Positions 21,573 through 33,645 of a DNA stretch of 64,000 nucleotides are shown one piece after another; position 1 is the stretch's first letter; the number at the start of each line of letters is the position of its first letter. The notes beneath the pieces are model-generated. The model searched no databases. It saw only the letters and a program-made list of their open reading frames with translations, and was not told where the DNA came from. The translations under genes and the position numbers were made by a program. This DNA is from Caenorhabditis elegans (lineage: Eukaryota > Nematoda > Chromadorea > Rhabditida > Rhabditidae), in assembly GCF_000002985.6 (NCBI RefSeq), contig NC_003283.11, forward strand, positions 19,283,501 to 19,347,500, given 5' to 3'.

Positions 21573-22023
21573 TTTGTTTTTTTTTCACTTTAATTATGAT
21601 CATTTTTTGAATTTGCTGACCAACTTTAATTATGATATACATACTTAAATATGTAATTATTAAAGACCATAATCAAACAATTCCATTCCTGCTGTTTGTG
21701 CTACACAATTTTCTGAAAACATCCGCTTCTAAAACTTTTTCAAAACTGTACTTGTATGATATTTTTACGATGAATAAATGTTTTATGCAATTACAATTCA
21801 TATATATTGGGGTAAAAACTTATTTTATGTGGCTAGCTGATTCATAAACTGATTTCGTGTTTTTTAAAGATTCGGAGATTAGGGAGAAATTGATTCTAAA
21901 ATATGGCAGTTTGTCATTTGATATTAAAATTAGATATAAAAAGCCAACTATGTGAGCCAATTCTGTGAGCTTACTACCCTCAATCTTTTTTATTTATTTT
22001 ATTCTTCCCATTTTTTCATCAGT

Positions 22024-22106
22024 TAGCACTTAGACTCGAACCCGAGATAATTTACTCTTTACTCAACTTAAGCCTCTTAACCGTTACACTAAAGCGACAC
22101 TAGAAT
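22024..22106 (-). other. tRNA-like pseudogene or tRNA-derived repeat
   Basis: The minus strand reads TTTAGTGTAACGGTTAAGAG (A box) and, about 35 bases on, GGGTTCGAGTCT (B box). The acceptor arms do not pair convincingly and the anticodon arm is irregular, so a functional tRNA is unlikely. Confidence 0.45.
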
Positions 22107-22262
22107 ACTAGCATTCATTTGATTCTTTTATTCGGCACTCTTCAAGACGCAAATGATTTTTCGCAAGATGGAAATGATAGATAACAGAGGTTCGACGAAG
22201 AGATATCTCTAAAAAGAAGCTTAGCCGTCACAACCATTCGCCCTCTGATGTTATTATAGTTT

Positions 22263-22415
22263 CTGTAGTTTTTTCCGTTTTTATTAACTGAAAAACAAGA
22301 ACATGTTCAAATAAAATTTGTTTATTGAAGCAAAGAATATAAATGAATTCATCAACAAAAAATTTCCGTTTTAATTAATTAACTAAAAAACAAGAGCATG
22401 TTTCAAATAAAATTG
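22263..22415. repeat. Two tandem copies of a short unit
   Basis: TTAACTGAAAAACAAGAACATG at about 22283 and AACTAAAAAACAAGAGCATG at about 22380, each preceded by TTCCGTTTT and followed by AAATAAAATT. Function unknown. Confidence 0.5.
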
Positions 22416-22457
22416 TTCAATTGATTCGAGTAATAGAAAAAATTCTTTAAAAAACGA

Positions 22458-22760
22458 TCATAGATTGAACTCGATCCTGAAATTTCGGCGTGTTTGTCGG
22501 CACTGGTCACGGCATAATGGACAGGTCATTAGAAGATTATTAGCAAATTAGCAAATTAGCAAAATATTAGCAAATTATTACGTCTGACTCTTGATACAGA
22601 TTGAGCATAGCGAATGGCCACATCGCATCATATAGGCACGTCGGGTGTTACACATTGTCTCAGCACAGATTGAACAGGCTTAAAATTTGTTCAGCTTGAT
22701 AGACAATGCAACTGCTCTTCTTTTTCGGCAATTGTAGTGGCAACCTTTTGCTCCAAAAGT
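22458..22760 (-). pseudogene. RING-finger protein pseudogene
   Basis: The minus strand encodes a coiled-coil-like LLEQKVATTIAEKEEQLHCL. A frame break follows, then ACSICAETMCNTRRAYMMRC, GHSLCSICIKSQT, a stop, and after a TTTGCTAA-rich insertion MTCPLCRDQCRQTRRNFRIE and a stop. The C-x2-C ... C-G-H-x2-C-x2-C ... C-x2-C spacing is a C3HC4 RING, the catalytic domain of many ubiquitin ligases. The frame is broken at least twice and the tandem ATTAGCAAA insertion (about 22530-22575) splits the RING, so the gene is dead. Confidence 0.7.
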
Positions 22761-23140
22761 TTGATGGTAGACTACAATTGGACGATAACACGTAACAATA
22801 CAGTGGTATTGTTCATGTTGACGATGTCTAGATGAAAATTAAACACCTTTAAATACCCCCGAGTCTGTATCCAGTTTGCGGATTCGCCATACTCAGATTT
22901 TGCCATACTCACCACTGACAATTGATTGTGAAACAAAATAAAACAGGGTCTTACAAAATAAGAAAGGAACAAAGGGGCCAAGTGCCAGAAGCTTCAAGTT
23001 GAATCAAAAAACTGAACTTTCAGCAATATGTTTGACCGAACTTTTTTAGATGCACCATAACCAATTGTTTAATGATAAATAAAATTGGCCAGCAAATTCA
23101 TTCATTGGTAAAATAACATAATTAAAGTCGAAATTACAAT

Positions 23141-24083
23141 TTATTTCAAAACGTGCATTCTCAAAAACATATGACCAATTAAAACAATTGCTCGTCTTCC
23201 ATCACATCTATAGATATTTCTTGCGCTGTGAGCTCCTGTCAAAAATATCCGTGGAAGATTGTCTAAGTCGTCTGCACATGTATCCTTGTGCATTATACCC
23301 TTTAAAATTTCATCCACACGGTTTCTGTGTATCATAACAAAAGCAGATTCGAGTGCATAAAATCCTCCGTTTATCCAATGTGTTAAGAATATATTTGCTT
23401 GCTTCGAACACAGGTTTCTGAACGCTGTCAAGTGTGCACAGTTTACACTCAGAAGATCAGTGAGCCCGGCGGCAACAATCAATCTCTGGCAGTGTGAGCT
23501 CAACATTGAGCGGTATCCTTTGAAATCTGGTCAAGTGATCTCAAGGTAGCCAGTGGAAACCTTATAGACAAGCCTGTGAAGCCAAACATTTTGAGAGTCA
23601 CACTGTAGGGTAGTTCTAGGGATTTCCAAGCCGTCAAGAGCTTCATAAATTGGTTTCCAATCGTGATCATCACTGCGCACAATGAAATACTCAAATTTAT
23701 CCGTATGTAGTACACTTTGGAAATGATCCAGAAATGTTTTCAGGTCAACTTCCAGAGGGTTCCAACCAATATCAAATCTTCTACTGCAATAAATAATATG
23801 CCATTTTGGTATAATGTGGTTTAACTTACTTTGTCTTGCCATTAACAACTATATAAACACATTTGTTAATATAAATCACAAAAGGGATCAGCCTGAAGAT
23901 TCAACGATTCTGCTGCCCGTTTTGTAGATTTTGAAATGAGAGAGAATTTTATTCTGAAATAGAACAATTTTTGATTGGACAATAAAGGAGCTCTTACAAT
24001 TCTTCCAAAGTCAGACTTTGAATCGCTATTTTGAGAGATTTCTCAGGTAGTTGGAGAATCGGGAAAGAGGCGATGGTAGTCAT
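23141..24083 (-). pseudogene. F-box B-type pseudogene (frameshift + nonsense)
   Basis: Exons at 23998..24083, 23830..23953 and 23141..23783 keep consensus splice sites. Exon 1 encodes an intact F-box start (MTTIASFPILQLPEKSLKIA). Exon 2 has one extra base against the 20626 paralogue (CCCTTTTGTGATTTA versus CCCTTTTGGCTTTA). Exon 3 has a TGA at 23531-23533 where relatives have Leu, between YLEIT and PDFKGYRSM. The remainder is open to a normal stop, with HWINGGFYALESAF and NIYRCDGRRAIVL. Only two lesions suggest recent inactivation. Confidence 0.85.
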
Positions 24084-24329
24084 CAAAATAGGAAAGAAAT
24101 AATAATGAATGGTGCAAGACCGAATGCACAGTAGGGAGGAATTACCGATTTTCTACGTGCCAAGCGGGAAGTGACCTCACAGCTGTCGATTTTTCGAATG
24201 ATAGACGTCGCTGTCTGCACAGTGAGCGATGTGAGCACTTCAAGACGCTAGACTTTCTTCAAGACGCTCCCCAAGGACGAAGGGCCCGTTCGACTATCAC
24301 CAGACAAAAATGGAAACTAGAGGATTCGA

Positions 24330-25202
24330 TCATATATTCAATCGAAACAATTTGTTGTGCATTCTTGCCCAGATTCATTCATTACTACACCTATCCTGCT
24401 GCTGGGAACACTGCTGCTGCCTTTTTCCAATTCTTTAAAAAATTCCTAACGAGGATCTCATGGGAGCCCTAGCTGCTGCAGTGTTTTGGCGACTACGGTA
24501 CGCTGTTACGCAAACCGCGCAATGACAACATTCACATTTGTTTGGCAAACGAATTTTTCCACAATATTTTTACAAAATAAAATAGGAAGCAAGGGACCAT
24601 AAAAAAACAAACAATTAATCTAGTCACACTCACCAAAAACCGTGTCCGAAACGGTCCGTTTACTGACCGGGTAGGGCTCATATTTAAGATTTAAGTGTAG
24701 GCCTTCTACGAAGGTGAGGCGCAAAAAGGGCACACGACGCCAGCCCCACTCCCGCAAACCCGCGCTTGCGCATTATCACACTCTGTGTACTGCGGCCGAC
24801 GCTACGCGGGACCTCGCGCCACTATAGCTGTGTGCAACAGAAAAGGGCGGCGGGAGTGTGGGGCATGTTGTGGGGCGTTGGGTGGGTGAGAGTAGCGCTC
24901 TCCTGAAAGGTCTTGTCAGGAGATCACCCATCAGCTTAGACCCTTTTTTATTTCTCTGGGCTCCTCCGAGCTCCGTTCTTGCTCCTGACCGTCTTCCGAT
25001 GACCCTTAGCTGTAGCCATTCTATCTGCCTCAGCCTAGGGTCAAACCTACTGCCTCTCTGCTCAGAGCAATTTCGGTGAACTTGCCACAGAAAATTCTCC
25101 TGAACACCATTGATTTACAAATTTTGCATGTATATCATAATTAAAATTGGTCAGCAAATTCATTCATTGGAAAAGTCTCATAATTAAAATGAAAATTACA
25201 AA
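24330..25202. other. GC-richer intergenic block, nothing recognised
   Basis: 24640-25080 is clearly richer in G+C than its surroundings, with CGCGCTTGCGCATT, GGCCGACGCTACGCGGGACC and CTCCTGAAAGGTCTTGTCAGGAG (a short stem). It may be the end of a transposable element or foreign repeat. No ends, target duplications or conserved frames were identified. Confidence 0.4.
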
Positions 25203-26183
25203 TTATCTCGAGATCCAAACCTGCATTCTCGAAGATAAAGTATCAATGACAACAGTTGCCCGTCTTCCATCACATCTGTAGATATCTCTTGCGTAGTCAG
25301 CTCTTGGCAAAACCCACCGTGGAAGAATGTCTAAGTCCTCTGCACTTGCACTTGTATCCTTGTGCATTATACCCTTAAAAATTTCATCCACACGGTTTCT
25401 GTATACTATAACAAAAACAGATTCGAGTGCATAAAATCCTCCGTTTATCCAATGTTTTAGGAATATTCGCTTGCTTCGAACACAGATTTCTGCGCGCTGT
25501 CAAGTGTGCACAGTTTACACTTAGAAGATCTGTGAAATCAGCAAAAATAGTCAATTTCGGGCGGTATGAACTTAAAATCGGGCGGAACTGTTTGAAGTTC
25601 CTAAGGTTGATCTCAAGGGAGTGTCTGGAAAACTGATGGACAAGTTTGTGCAGCCAGACATTTTGAGAGTCACATTGTATATTGGTCTTCGGAATATCCA
25701 AGCCGTCAAGAGCTTCATAAATTAATTTCCAATCGTAATCATCACTGCGCACAACGAAAGACTCAAGTTTATCCGTATGGAGTACACTTTGGACATGATC
25801 CAGAAATGTTTTCAGGTCAACTTCCAGAGGGAACCAAGAAATTCGGTGATAGAAAGACGTTATACTGCAATAAAAAATCAGTGAACTTGTTAGAATGTGG
25901 TGCAATGTTAGAATGTTAGAATTAGTTATGGTTCAAGGTTAGAATGTGGTTCATAAACCCTTCCATCAATGTTAAGCCAAAAGGGGTTAGCCTGAAGATT
26001 CAACGATTCTGCTGTCCGTTTTGTAGATTTTGAAATGAGGGAGAACTTTATTCTGAAATAAAACAGTTTTTTGATTAGACAATAAAGGAGTTCTTACAAT
26101 TCTTACAACTTCAGACTTCGAATCACTATTTTGAGAGATTTCTCAGGTAGTTGGAGAATCGGGAAAGAGGCGATGGTAGTCAT
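25203..26183 (-). pseudogene. F-box B-type pseudogene (multiple lesions)
   Basis: Exon 1 (26098..26183) starts MTTIASFPILQLPEKSLKIV but has a TAA two codons before its donor. Exon 2 (about 25940..26052) loses its 3' half and donor, running into a GTTAGAATG repeat. Exon 3 (25203..25864) has a 2-bp deletion after KQANI that shifts frame within the FLKHW motif. The two partial frames together still cover the FBA_2 domain through DIYRCDGRRATVVI. The C-terminus reads QVWISR instead of VWK. Confidence 0.85.
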
Positions 26184-26616
26184 CAAAGTAGGAGAGAATT
26201 AATAATGAATGGTGCAAGACCGAATGCACAGTAGGGAGGCATTATCGATTTTCTTCTACATGGCGAGCGGGAAGTGACCTCACAGCTGTCGTAATGGAAG
26301 AATACATGTAGACGTCACTGTGGACGCAGCGAGCGATTTTGTCTGACCGTTTTTTAAATATTTAATTGTAAGCATTCCAATTTCGATAAAATTACATCTG
26401 AAGTTGTTCCTAGTAGTCCCAGTGTTTCTCAAACGTACGCTTCTACAAACTTGTTTTTTTTTTCAAAGTCAAAATTCATGGGGCTTCCTGGGATGGTTTT
26501 TTTTAAGTGATCAAAAGCTTACATCTCGTGCTTGGCTTCAAATTTACTAACACACTGGAAATATACATGAAATCATTTATAACAGGAATCTTATCAGAAA
26601 AAAGATCAAGAACAAA

Positions 26617-27558
26617 TTATTTCCAAACGTACATACTCAAACGAATGCCTTCAATGACGACAGTGGCCCGTGTTCCAACAAATCTGTAGATGTCTACAGC
26701 AAACTTGATATCCGGAAAACGCATCGGCAGTGTTTCCAAATCCGATACGCTTGTCACCTCCAGCTTCACACCCTTGAACACTTCATCCAAATTGTCGATA
26801 TCAGCTCCAACAGGAAATACAACAGATTCAAGTGGCTGGAATGCTCCCTTGATCCAATGCTTTAGGAATAAATTCACTTCCATTGTACTCATAAGGGGCA
26901 TCACTTTTAAGTGTACACAGTTTACACTTAGAAGATCAGTTAAACCAGCGACAACGGTCAAATTCTGGCGGTGTGAACTCAACATTGGGCGGTACCATTT
27001 GAAATTTGGCATAGTGATCTCAAGGGAGAGCCTGGAAAATTGATTGGCAAGCTGGTGGAGCCAAACATTTTGAGAATCACGTTGTAGACTGGTCTTAGGA
27101 ATATCCAAGCCGTCAAGAGCTTCATAAATTAATTTCCAATCGTGATCATCACGTCAAACAAAGAAATACTCAAATTTATTTGTATGGAGAACACTCTGGA
27201 AATGATCTAGCAATGTTCTCAGATCAACTTCCACGGGGTTCCAAGGAATATCCTGTTGATAATTTTCTACACTGCAATAAATACTCTGTGAACTTGTTGC
27301 AATATGGTTTAACTCACAAATTGGCATGAACCGATATATGAACCGATTCACCAAAGCAAATCCAAAACGGGTCAGCCTGAAGATTCAACGATTCTGCTGT
27401 CCTTTTTGTAGATTCGGAGATCAGAGAAAACTTGATTCTAAAATATAACAGTTTGTCATTGGAAACTTCGGAAAATCTTACATTTGTTCCATAGTCAGAC
27501 AGCGAATCGCAATCTTGAGAGACTTTTCAGGCAGCCTGAGAATTGGAAAAGTCGTCAT
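26617..27558 (-). pseudogene. F-box B-type gene with one nonsense codon
   Basis: Exons 27482..27558, 27318..27437 and 26617..27271 are in phase (284 codons) with good splice sites. The sole defect is a TGA at 27154-27156, between FEYFFV and RDDHDWKLIYEAL, in the first third of FBA_2. Otherwise intact: F-box MTTFPILRLPEKSLKIAIR, VNLFLKHWIKGAFQPLESV, VDIYRFVGTRATVVI, ending VWK. It is a very young pseudogene, or possibly functional in other strains. Confidence 0.85.
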
Positions 27559-27894
27559 CGTGGCAGGAAAGAAAGGTAATAATGAATGGGACTAGACGCA
27601 TATGCGCACAGTAGCATATGATCGATTTTTTACATGACAGGAGACCTGTCCAGCTGTGGATATGTTAAAGGGTAGCAGATGGTACGATACTGTTGACGAA
27701 CACTAGTCCGCAGGTATTTTATAGTAACAAGCTGTAAAAGTGAGTAAGTTTGTAGAAATCAAATTTAAATTTAAATACTATCGTCGCGAAATATTAAAAT
27801 TGAAATTCTACAAGGGCGGGCAGGTTGGAGGCAGGCCCTGAACCCGAGCCTGCCTCCCATGGAAGCCCTACCCATAGCAAGCGCGCGCACTGTG

Positions 27895-28207
27895 CAGTGC
27901 ATTTTTTTTCCACTTCTACGGCTTTAAAGGGAGGCGCTTTTATGCGGAATGGGTTTGACGTGCATTAAGTCATCATTTTCCGCAATTTCTGTGTCAAATT
28001 CGCGTAGAGCAAAATAAATTTGTTGATCACAATGAAAAGCCAGCAGACATACGAATACGAAATATGAGATAAATATTTTGTGATCTACTCGTGATCTACG
28101 CGAATTTTACACAGGAACTGCAAAAAATAAAAACTTAATGCGCGTCAAGACCATTCCGCAAAAAAGCGCCTCCCTTTAAAGTCGTAGAAGTGGAAAAAAA
28201 CGCACTG
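27895..28207. mobile_element. Palindromic MITE, 313 bp
   Basis: Ends CAGTGCATTTTTTTTCCACT and its near-complement ending AACGCACTG. The inner arms GGCTTTAAAGGGAGGCGCTT pair with AAGCGCCTCCCTTTAAAG. The paralogous upstream region of the 29775 gene has the uninterrupted site GCGCGCACTGTATGTTTAC at about 29619-29637, placing the insertion at a TA (the left copy is now TG). Confidence 0.9.
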
Positions 28208-28235
28208 TATGTTCACAAGTTCATCATCGATTATA

Positions 28236-28243
28236 TGACGTCA
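28236..28243. promoter_or_regulatory. Perfect CRE-type palindrome TGACGTCA
   Basis: About 120 bp upstream of the 28363 start, within ATCGATTATATGACGTCACC. It is followed by GGTCACTTCCCATTTGCCAC and AAAATCGATAATTACTC, which are also present upstream of other F-box genes here. Confidence 0.6.
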
Positions 28244-28362
28244 CCTCCTTGACTCCAACAATTCGGTCACTTCCCATTTGCCACGTATATAGAAAATCGA
28301 TAATTACTCATTTGCGTGCATTTTTATCTAGGCTCATTCATTATTACCCTTCGTCCATCTCA

Positions 28363-29318
28363 ATGACTACTACCACCTCCTTTCCAATTCTCCATCTACC
28401 TGCAAAGTCTCTAAAACATTCAATTTGCTGTCTGACTCCAGAGGAAATGTAAGACATAAAGCTAAACTTTTAGCAGCTAAACATTTCCATTTTCAGAATT
28501 AAGTTCTCTCTGATATCAAAGTCTACAAAATGAGCTGCTCAATCGTTGAACCTCCAAAAACGCATTTATGCAATTAAAATTGACGAAATTGTTAGCTTAA
28601 ATGTGGAGTGTAACTTGTGAGTTTTTTTTTTAAATTATGTAACTTATATTAATTTCCAAAAATACTCAACCTAGCTAATAATATTTACAGAATCAAATGG
28701 AATCCTTCGGAAGTCGATTTAAGAACTCTTATAGATCACACTCGATGTGTGTTTCACACGAATGAAGTCTGTCTTTTAATTATTAAAAGTGACAATCACG
28801 ACTGGAAATCTATACATAAAGCTCTTGACGGCTTGAGCTGCTCTAGGACATCTCTGGAAGTCCAGTCCCAGAACATCTGGCTCCAGAGAATTGTTAATCA
28901 ATTTTCCAGATTTCGTCTCAATTTGGGTCTAGCGAAATTCACTTAGTTTCATCCAATCTTGAGTTCACACCGAACTCACTTGCATATTCTCGTTTACTCC
29001 ACAGATTTTTCCTGTTTAAACTGTGAGAACTTGACTGTATGTCAAAACATGAGTTCAAGGGATCTAAATTTATTTTTTAAACATTGGATGAGAGGAGAGT
29101 ATAAGTCTCTTAAAAGCCTACGCTGCCATGTGGGACCTGAAGCGAGTGCAGATGAGATTTTCAAAAATGTGGAGTACCAGGAGACAGAGATTGCCGAAAC
29201 TCCACTAGACTGGCATTGGGGACTCACGAAAGTCAGAAGAGACATCTACCGATTCGATGGAACACGGGCGACTTTTGTTTCACTATACAGAAATGTAGAT
29301 ATAAATGTCTTGAAGTGA
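28363..29318 (+). pseudogene. F-box B-type pseudogene (two nonsense codons)
   Basis: Exons 28363..28448, 28497..28616 and 28691..29318 are in phase (278 codons), so no indels. Two point changes: TGA at 28531-28533 (relatives have CGA, the Arg of STKRAAESL) and TAG at 28944-28946 (relatives have the TGG of STWYHPIL). Both are single-base changes. Otherwise it closely matches the intact 29775 gene (WLQRIVNQFS, RGEYKSLKSL, IYRFDGTRATFVSLY). Confidence 0.88.
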
Positions 29319-29774
29319 TTTTTTCAAAGCTGTGCGTGTAACAAGCGTTATACTTTATAATGAACACATTTTTAAATTTTTCTATTTTCAATGTGTTAAA
29401 GAAAGACAAACATTTCTCGACAAACTTTTATGCCGGTTCAACTCAATTTTTTTTACAAAATTGTAGTTCGACGTCGAACCCGAAAACTAATTGGTGAAAA
29501 CATCAAGCCTTTTTGTCATGGTGTAGAAATAAAGCGAGTGGTCCGCGTGAGATGGGCAGGTTGAAGGGTGTCAGGTGTCTGAATCCAAGCCTCCCATGGC
29601 AGCCCTACCCATAGCAAGCGCGCGCACTGTATGTTTACAAAGGAGTTCATCATCGATTCCTAGACTCCAACAATTCGGTCACTTCCCACTTGCCACCTGA
29701 ATAAAAAATCGATAACTACCCCTTTGTGAGCATTTTTATCTAGGCTCATTCATTAGTACCCTTCGTCCACCTTA

Positions 29775-32700
29775 ATGACTACTACCACCTCTTTCCCACT
29801 TCTCCATCTCCCTGCAAAATCTCTGAAACATGCACTTTGCTGTCTGATTCCAGAGGAAATGTAAGACACTCGGTAGGCGTCTGCGCACATTCTGCGCACC
29901 CCCTGCGCCGATTAATTTACTTTCGCACGACCGACACTGAAGGTGCGCAGTTTCTGCGCAGGAGGTGCGCAGGATCTGCGCAAAAGGCAGCGCAGCAAGA
30001 AAAGGGAAACACCAAAAAGCAATGTGCGCAGTATCTGCTCAGAAGGTGCGCAGGATTGGCGCATGATGCAGGGGTCGTATTTTGATGAGTGTTTTATCCC
30101 TTGCTAATCCTGTTCTTGTTGTGTATTGAACTTGCGATTGATTTCCCTGAAACAATTACCTTACCTGTTGAGCCACGATGGATGCGTTCTGATTAATGAA
30201 CAACCCACCTCAAATGAGAGAATAGATAAAAACAGTGGAATGTTTTTGAGACAAGGCATACGTTGCCCTCTATATTCTGCACTTTGGGACTGTATTTGAA
30301 TATTCTCTTTGTCTCTATAGGTTGTTTACAACCATATTTATGGCACATGTGAAGATGTAGACGTATTCAGTAGTTGTAAAACCTGACAGAGATAATTGAT
30401 TCCGTCCTATATTCTGACTTTTGGGAATGTACAATATCGTTCAATATTATATTCGTTTCTGATTTTGAGATGACTTGATTGCGTTATTCAAACACGTATA
30501 ACTCAAAAACTATAATAATTATAAACATTTTTTACCTAGCACAAAGTTGTCTAATAATGGTGCTACATCTTTCTAAGTTTCATAATTATTCAACTTTATT
30601 CCAAACATTTGTATAGTAGTCGACTTCCAGCGCATTTTTTTGACTAGAATTTATAAATGACTCACAACTTTAAAACTACCTATGTATGCGTTTTCATGAG
30701 ACGGAAATTAGTTTTTAAACGCTGATTTTTTTTACTACTTATTGTTTTGTTTGAAATATTCCAGGGAACAATTACTGAAACATTGAAAATGCGTTACGAA
30801 AGTTGAAAACAAATAGTAGTTTTCAGCCAAAGTGAGAGAATAAGGTTTTTTTGGAATCCGTCCTATCACTAGGTTGTCTTCAATATCAATCTGCATCTTC
30901 TGACTGTTAGTCTAGTCTCTTTAGTTTCAAAATTTGAATATGGCTTTAAAAAAACCGTAGTTGTCTAGATTTTTTCTCGGTTTTTGAAGTATGGAATTCC
31001 CAAATTCACACAGCAACGTATTTATTTCTACATTATTGTTAAGTACCAATACATTCGAGCATATTCCCACAAGTCCAGTTTTGTGGTCAGTATTATTGAT
31101 TCAGTAAGTTATAAATACATATCTAATGATTTACGACCACACAGTTTTTAGTATCTAATGATCCAATTTTTAATTAATTTTTTGTTTGAAAAAATAACTT
31201 TGTCAGCGTGGCTCTTTAGCTCAGCAGCTATCGATAAAACGAAAACTTTACTTACGTTACGCTTCCATTCAATACGTACACTTATTGGCTCAAACAACCT
31301 CTCGTAGCAAAGAATTATCAAAAACGAAATCATTTTAAGTAAGAACTGAAGCATAATGTGAACGCGGATTACCGAGGGAGAAATTAACAACCTACTAAAT
31401 TCTTGGGAATATATTTGAATTAGCTAACTATAATTGTGTGTCATTAAAAAAAATAGGAGACGATATGTGATCGTAAAACCCTGAACGTGTCGAGTCGCAT
31501 TTACAACACACACTGGAAGAAATATTTGAGTTCTGTAGTAATGTTATTGTTATTTTACAACCATTTCAATCAAAAATGGATAACATTTAAAAGCGAACAA
31601 TGTCTCTGAGAACGGTCCTTAGCTTTATTAAAAACAATGTCACTACAAATGAATACTCTCGAATTTGCTCCCAAAATAAAACGATTTAAATCATTTCTGA
31701 AACTTAACACAAGCATAAATGTTTAACAAAATATATAACCAGAAATATTATTAAACAAGAATTCAGATGAAAAAATGAGCAAAATTAAAAAATTTAAGTA
31801 AAGGGTAAGCAACGAAAGTAGTATTTTAGCAATGGATGTATTCTAGCGATTGTAGTATTCAAGCAAAAGTAGTATTAACACATGGTAGTATTTCAGCTAT
31901 AATTCACTATACACACCAACTTTTAATCAGAAATTATATAGAAAGAATTCCATAACAACATTAGCTCATTGTTATAACTAAAATAGGAACACTAACGGCA
32001 GTGTGCGCAGAATGTGTGCTGAATGTGCGCAGAATCTGCTCAGGGGGTGCGCAGATTGTGCGCACGAGGCTAGGCCACCAAGAAAAAAGCCACAACAACA
32101 GCAATGTGCGCAGAATCGGCGCAGGGGGTGCGCAGAATGTGCGAACGCGCCTACCGAGCATGTATCTACAATTTAGGCCGATGGACATTTCCATTTTCAG
32201 AATCAAGTTCTCTCTGGTATCGAAATCTACAAAACGAGCTGCTGAATCGTTGAACCTCCAAAAAAGCATTTACACGATTATGATCGACGAATTCGTTCGT
32301 ATAAACGTGGAATGTAGGATGTGAGTTTTTTAAAAACTCATACTAACTTCCAAAAATACTCAACCTAGCTAATAATATTTACAGAATCAAATGGAATCCT
32401 TCGGAAGTCGATTTAAGAACTCTTATAGATCACACTCGATGTGTGTTTCACACGAATGAAGTCTGTCTTTTGAATATTAAAAGTGACAATCACGACTGGC
32501 AATCTATACATAAAGCTCTAGGCGGCTTGAACTGCTCTAGGGCATCTCTGGAAGTTCAGTCCCAGAACATCTGGCTCCAGAGAATTGTTAATCAGTTTTC
32601 CAGTGGTTCTCTTGATCTATTTTTCTCGAAATCCACTTGGTATCATCCGATATTAAGCGCACACCGACTTCAATTGAATCTTTGCTTTCGCTTCACTGGT

Positions 32701-33012
32701 TTTTCCTGTGTAAGCTGTGAGCACTTGAGGATAAACTCTAAAATGAGTTCGCAGGCTTTAAACTTATTTTTAAAACATTGGATGAGAGGGGAGTATAAGT
32801 CTCTTAAAAGCCTACACGGTTATGTGGGACCTGAAGTGAGTTCAGATGAGATTTTCAAAGAAGTGGAGTACCAGGAGACCGAGAATGCCAAAACTGCACT
32901 AGACCGGCATTGGGGACTCATGAAAGTCAGTAGAGACATCTACCGATTCGATGGAACACGGGCGACTTTTGTTTCATTATACGGATATGTAGATCTAAAT
33001 GTCTTGAAGTGA
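29775..33012 (+). CDS. F-box B-type protein with transposon in intron 1
   Basis: Join(29775..29860,32201..32320,32385..33012), in phase, 277 residues, no stops. F-box: MTTTTSFPLLHLPAKSLKHA then KFSLVSKSTKRAAESLNL. FBA_2: CVFHTNEVCLLNIKSDNHDW, WLQRIVNQFSSGSLDL, LNLFLKHWMRGEYKSLKSL, IYRFDGTRATFVSLYGYVDL, ending VLK. Intron 1 is about 2.3 kb because a 2,290-bp element sits 6 bp inside the donor (GTAAGACA kept). Exon 2's acceptor is normal, so correct splicing is plausible. The 3' UTR is replaced three bases after the stop by a LINE tail. The TGACGTCA found upstream of paralogues is missing here (TCGATTCCTAGACTCC). Confidence 0.82.
29869..32158. mobile_element. DNA transposon with TGCGCA-rich ends
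   Basis: Inverted ends of about 45 bp start CTCGGTAGGCG and contain GCGCACCCCCTGCGCCGATT, flanked by a 2-bp CA on both sides. Both subterminal regions hold clusters of TGCGCAGAATCTGCGC-type repeats (29935-30065 and 32000-32140), the sort of array that CACTA-like and similar transposases bind. The interior is AT-rich without a long frame, so this copy is non-autonomous. Strings such as AACTCAAAAACTATAA resemble the Tc1-type element at 58948. Confidence 0.8.
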
Positions 33013-33645
33013 TTTATGACATTACTCTATAAAACTTTCATAAGGCCTAGACTAGAATATGGCACAGTAATCACTAGTCCAATTAAGAAAAACGACTCAA
33101 AAGCTATAGAATCAGTACAAAACGCGTTTACGAGAAGGCTTTACAGTAGAATGAAAGGTAGATACATCAGACCAGATGACAAAGATTACAAATCGGCCTC
33201 GGAAAGAAATGAATTATTTAAGCTCTCAACGTTAGAAAATAGAAGATTAGCAATTGATAAAAAACTCATATCCCACATGATGACTGGGAAAATAGGTCTT
33301 GAAACGTCTGAATTTTTCAACTTTACTGAAAATACACGTACACGTTCGAAATACAAATTCTCTTGGAGCAAGTGCAAAACTAGAATTAGGCGGCATTTTG
33401 TTATTAATCGTACCTTAAGTACGCAACTAAACAATTTTTTACACGATACAACCGATCATAAGCTCTCCTTAACTTCTGCTCTTCAAATGTCCAGTTTCCC
33501 TATCCTCTTCATCTTCACCCCCCTTTCCCAATTTTTTTTTCTTCTATTATTTGTATTTGTCTTCTGTTTTTTGTTGTTTTTATATTTATGTAATTGGTTT
33601 TCATCACGTCTCCGAGAGAGCGTAATAAATAAATAAAAATAAAAT
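33013..33645 (+). mobile_element. 5'-truncated LINE tail (CR1/Jockey-type)
   Basis: It encodes the last about 206 residues of the reverse-transcriptase protein found in full at 43959-45576 (LLYKTFIRPRLEYG through the terminal ESVINK), seemingly identical at the protein level. It ends in AATAAATAAATAAAAATAAA. It starts three bases after the stop of the upstream F-box gene and is followed directly by the srh upstream region. Confidence 0.88.

Noticed and set aside
31200-31240. A-box-like TTTAGCTCAGCAGC string suggesting a tRNA
   Set aside because: No B box or cloverleaf stems at the right distance.
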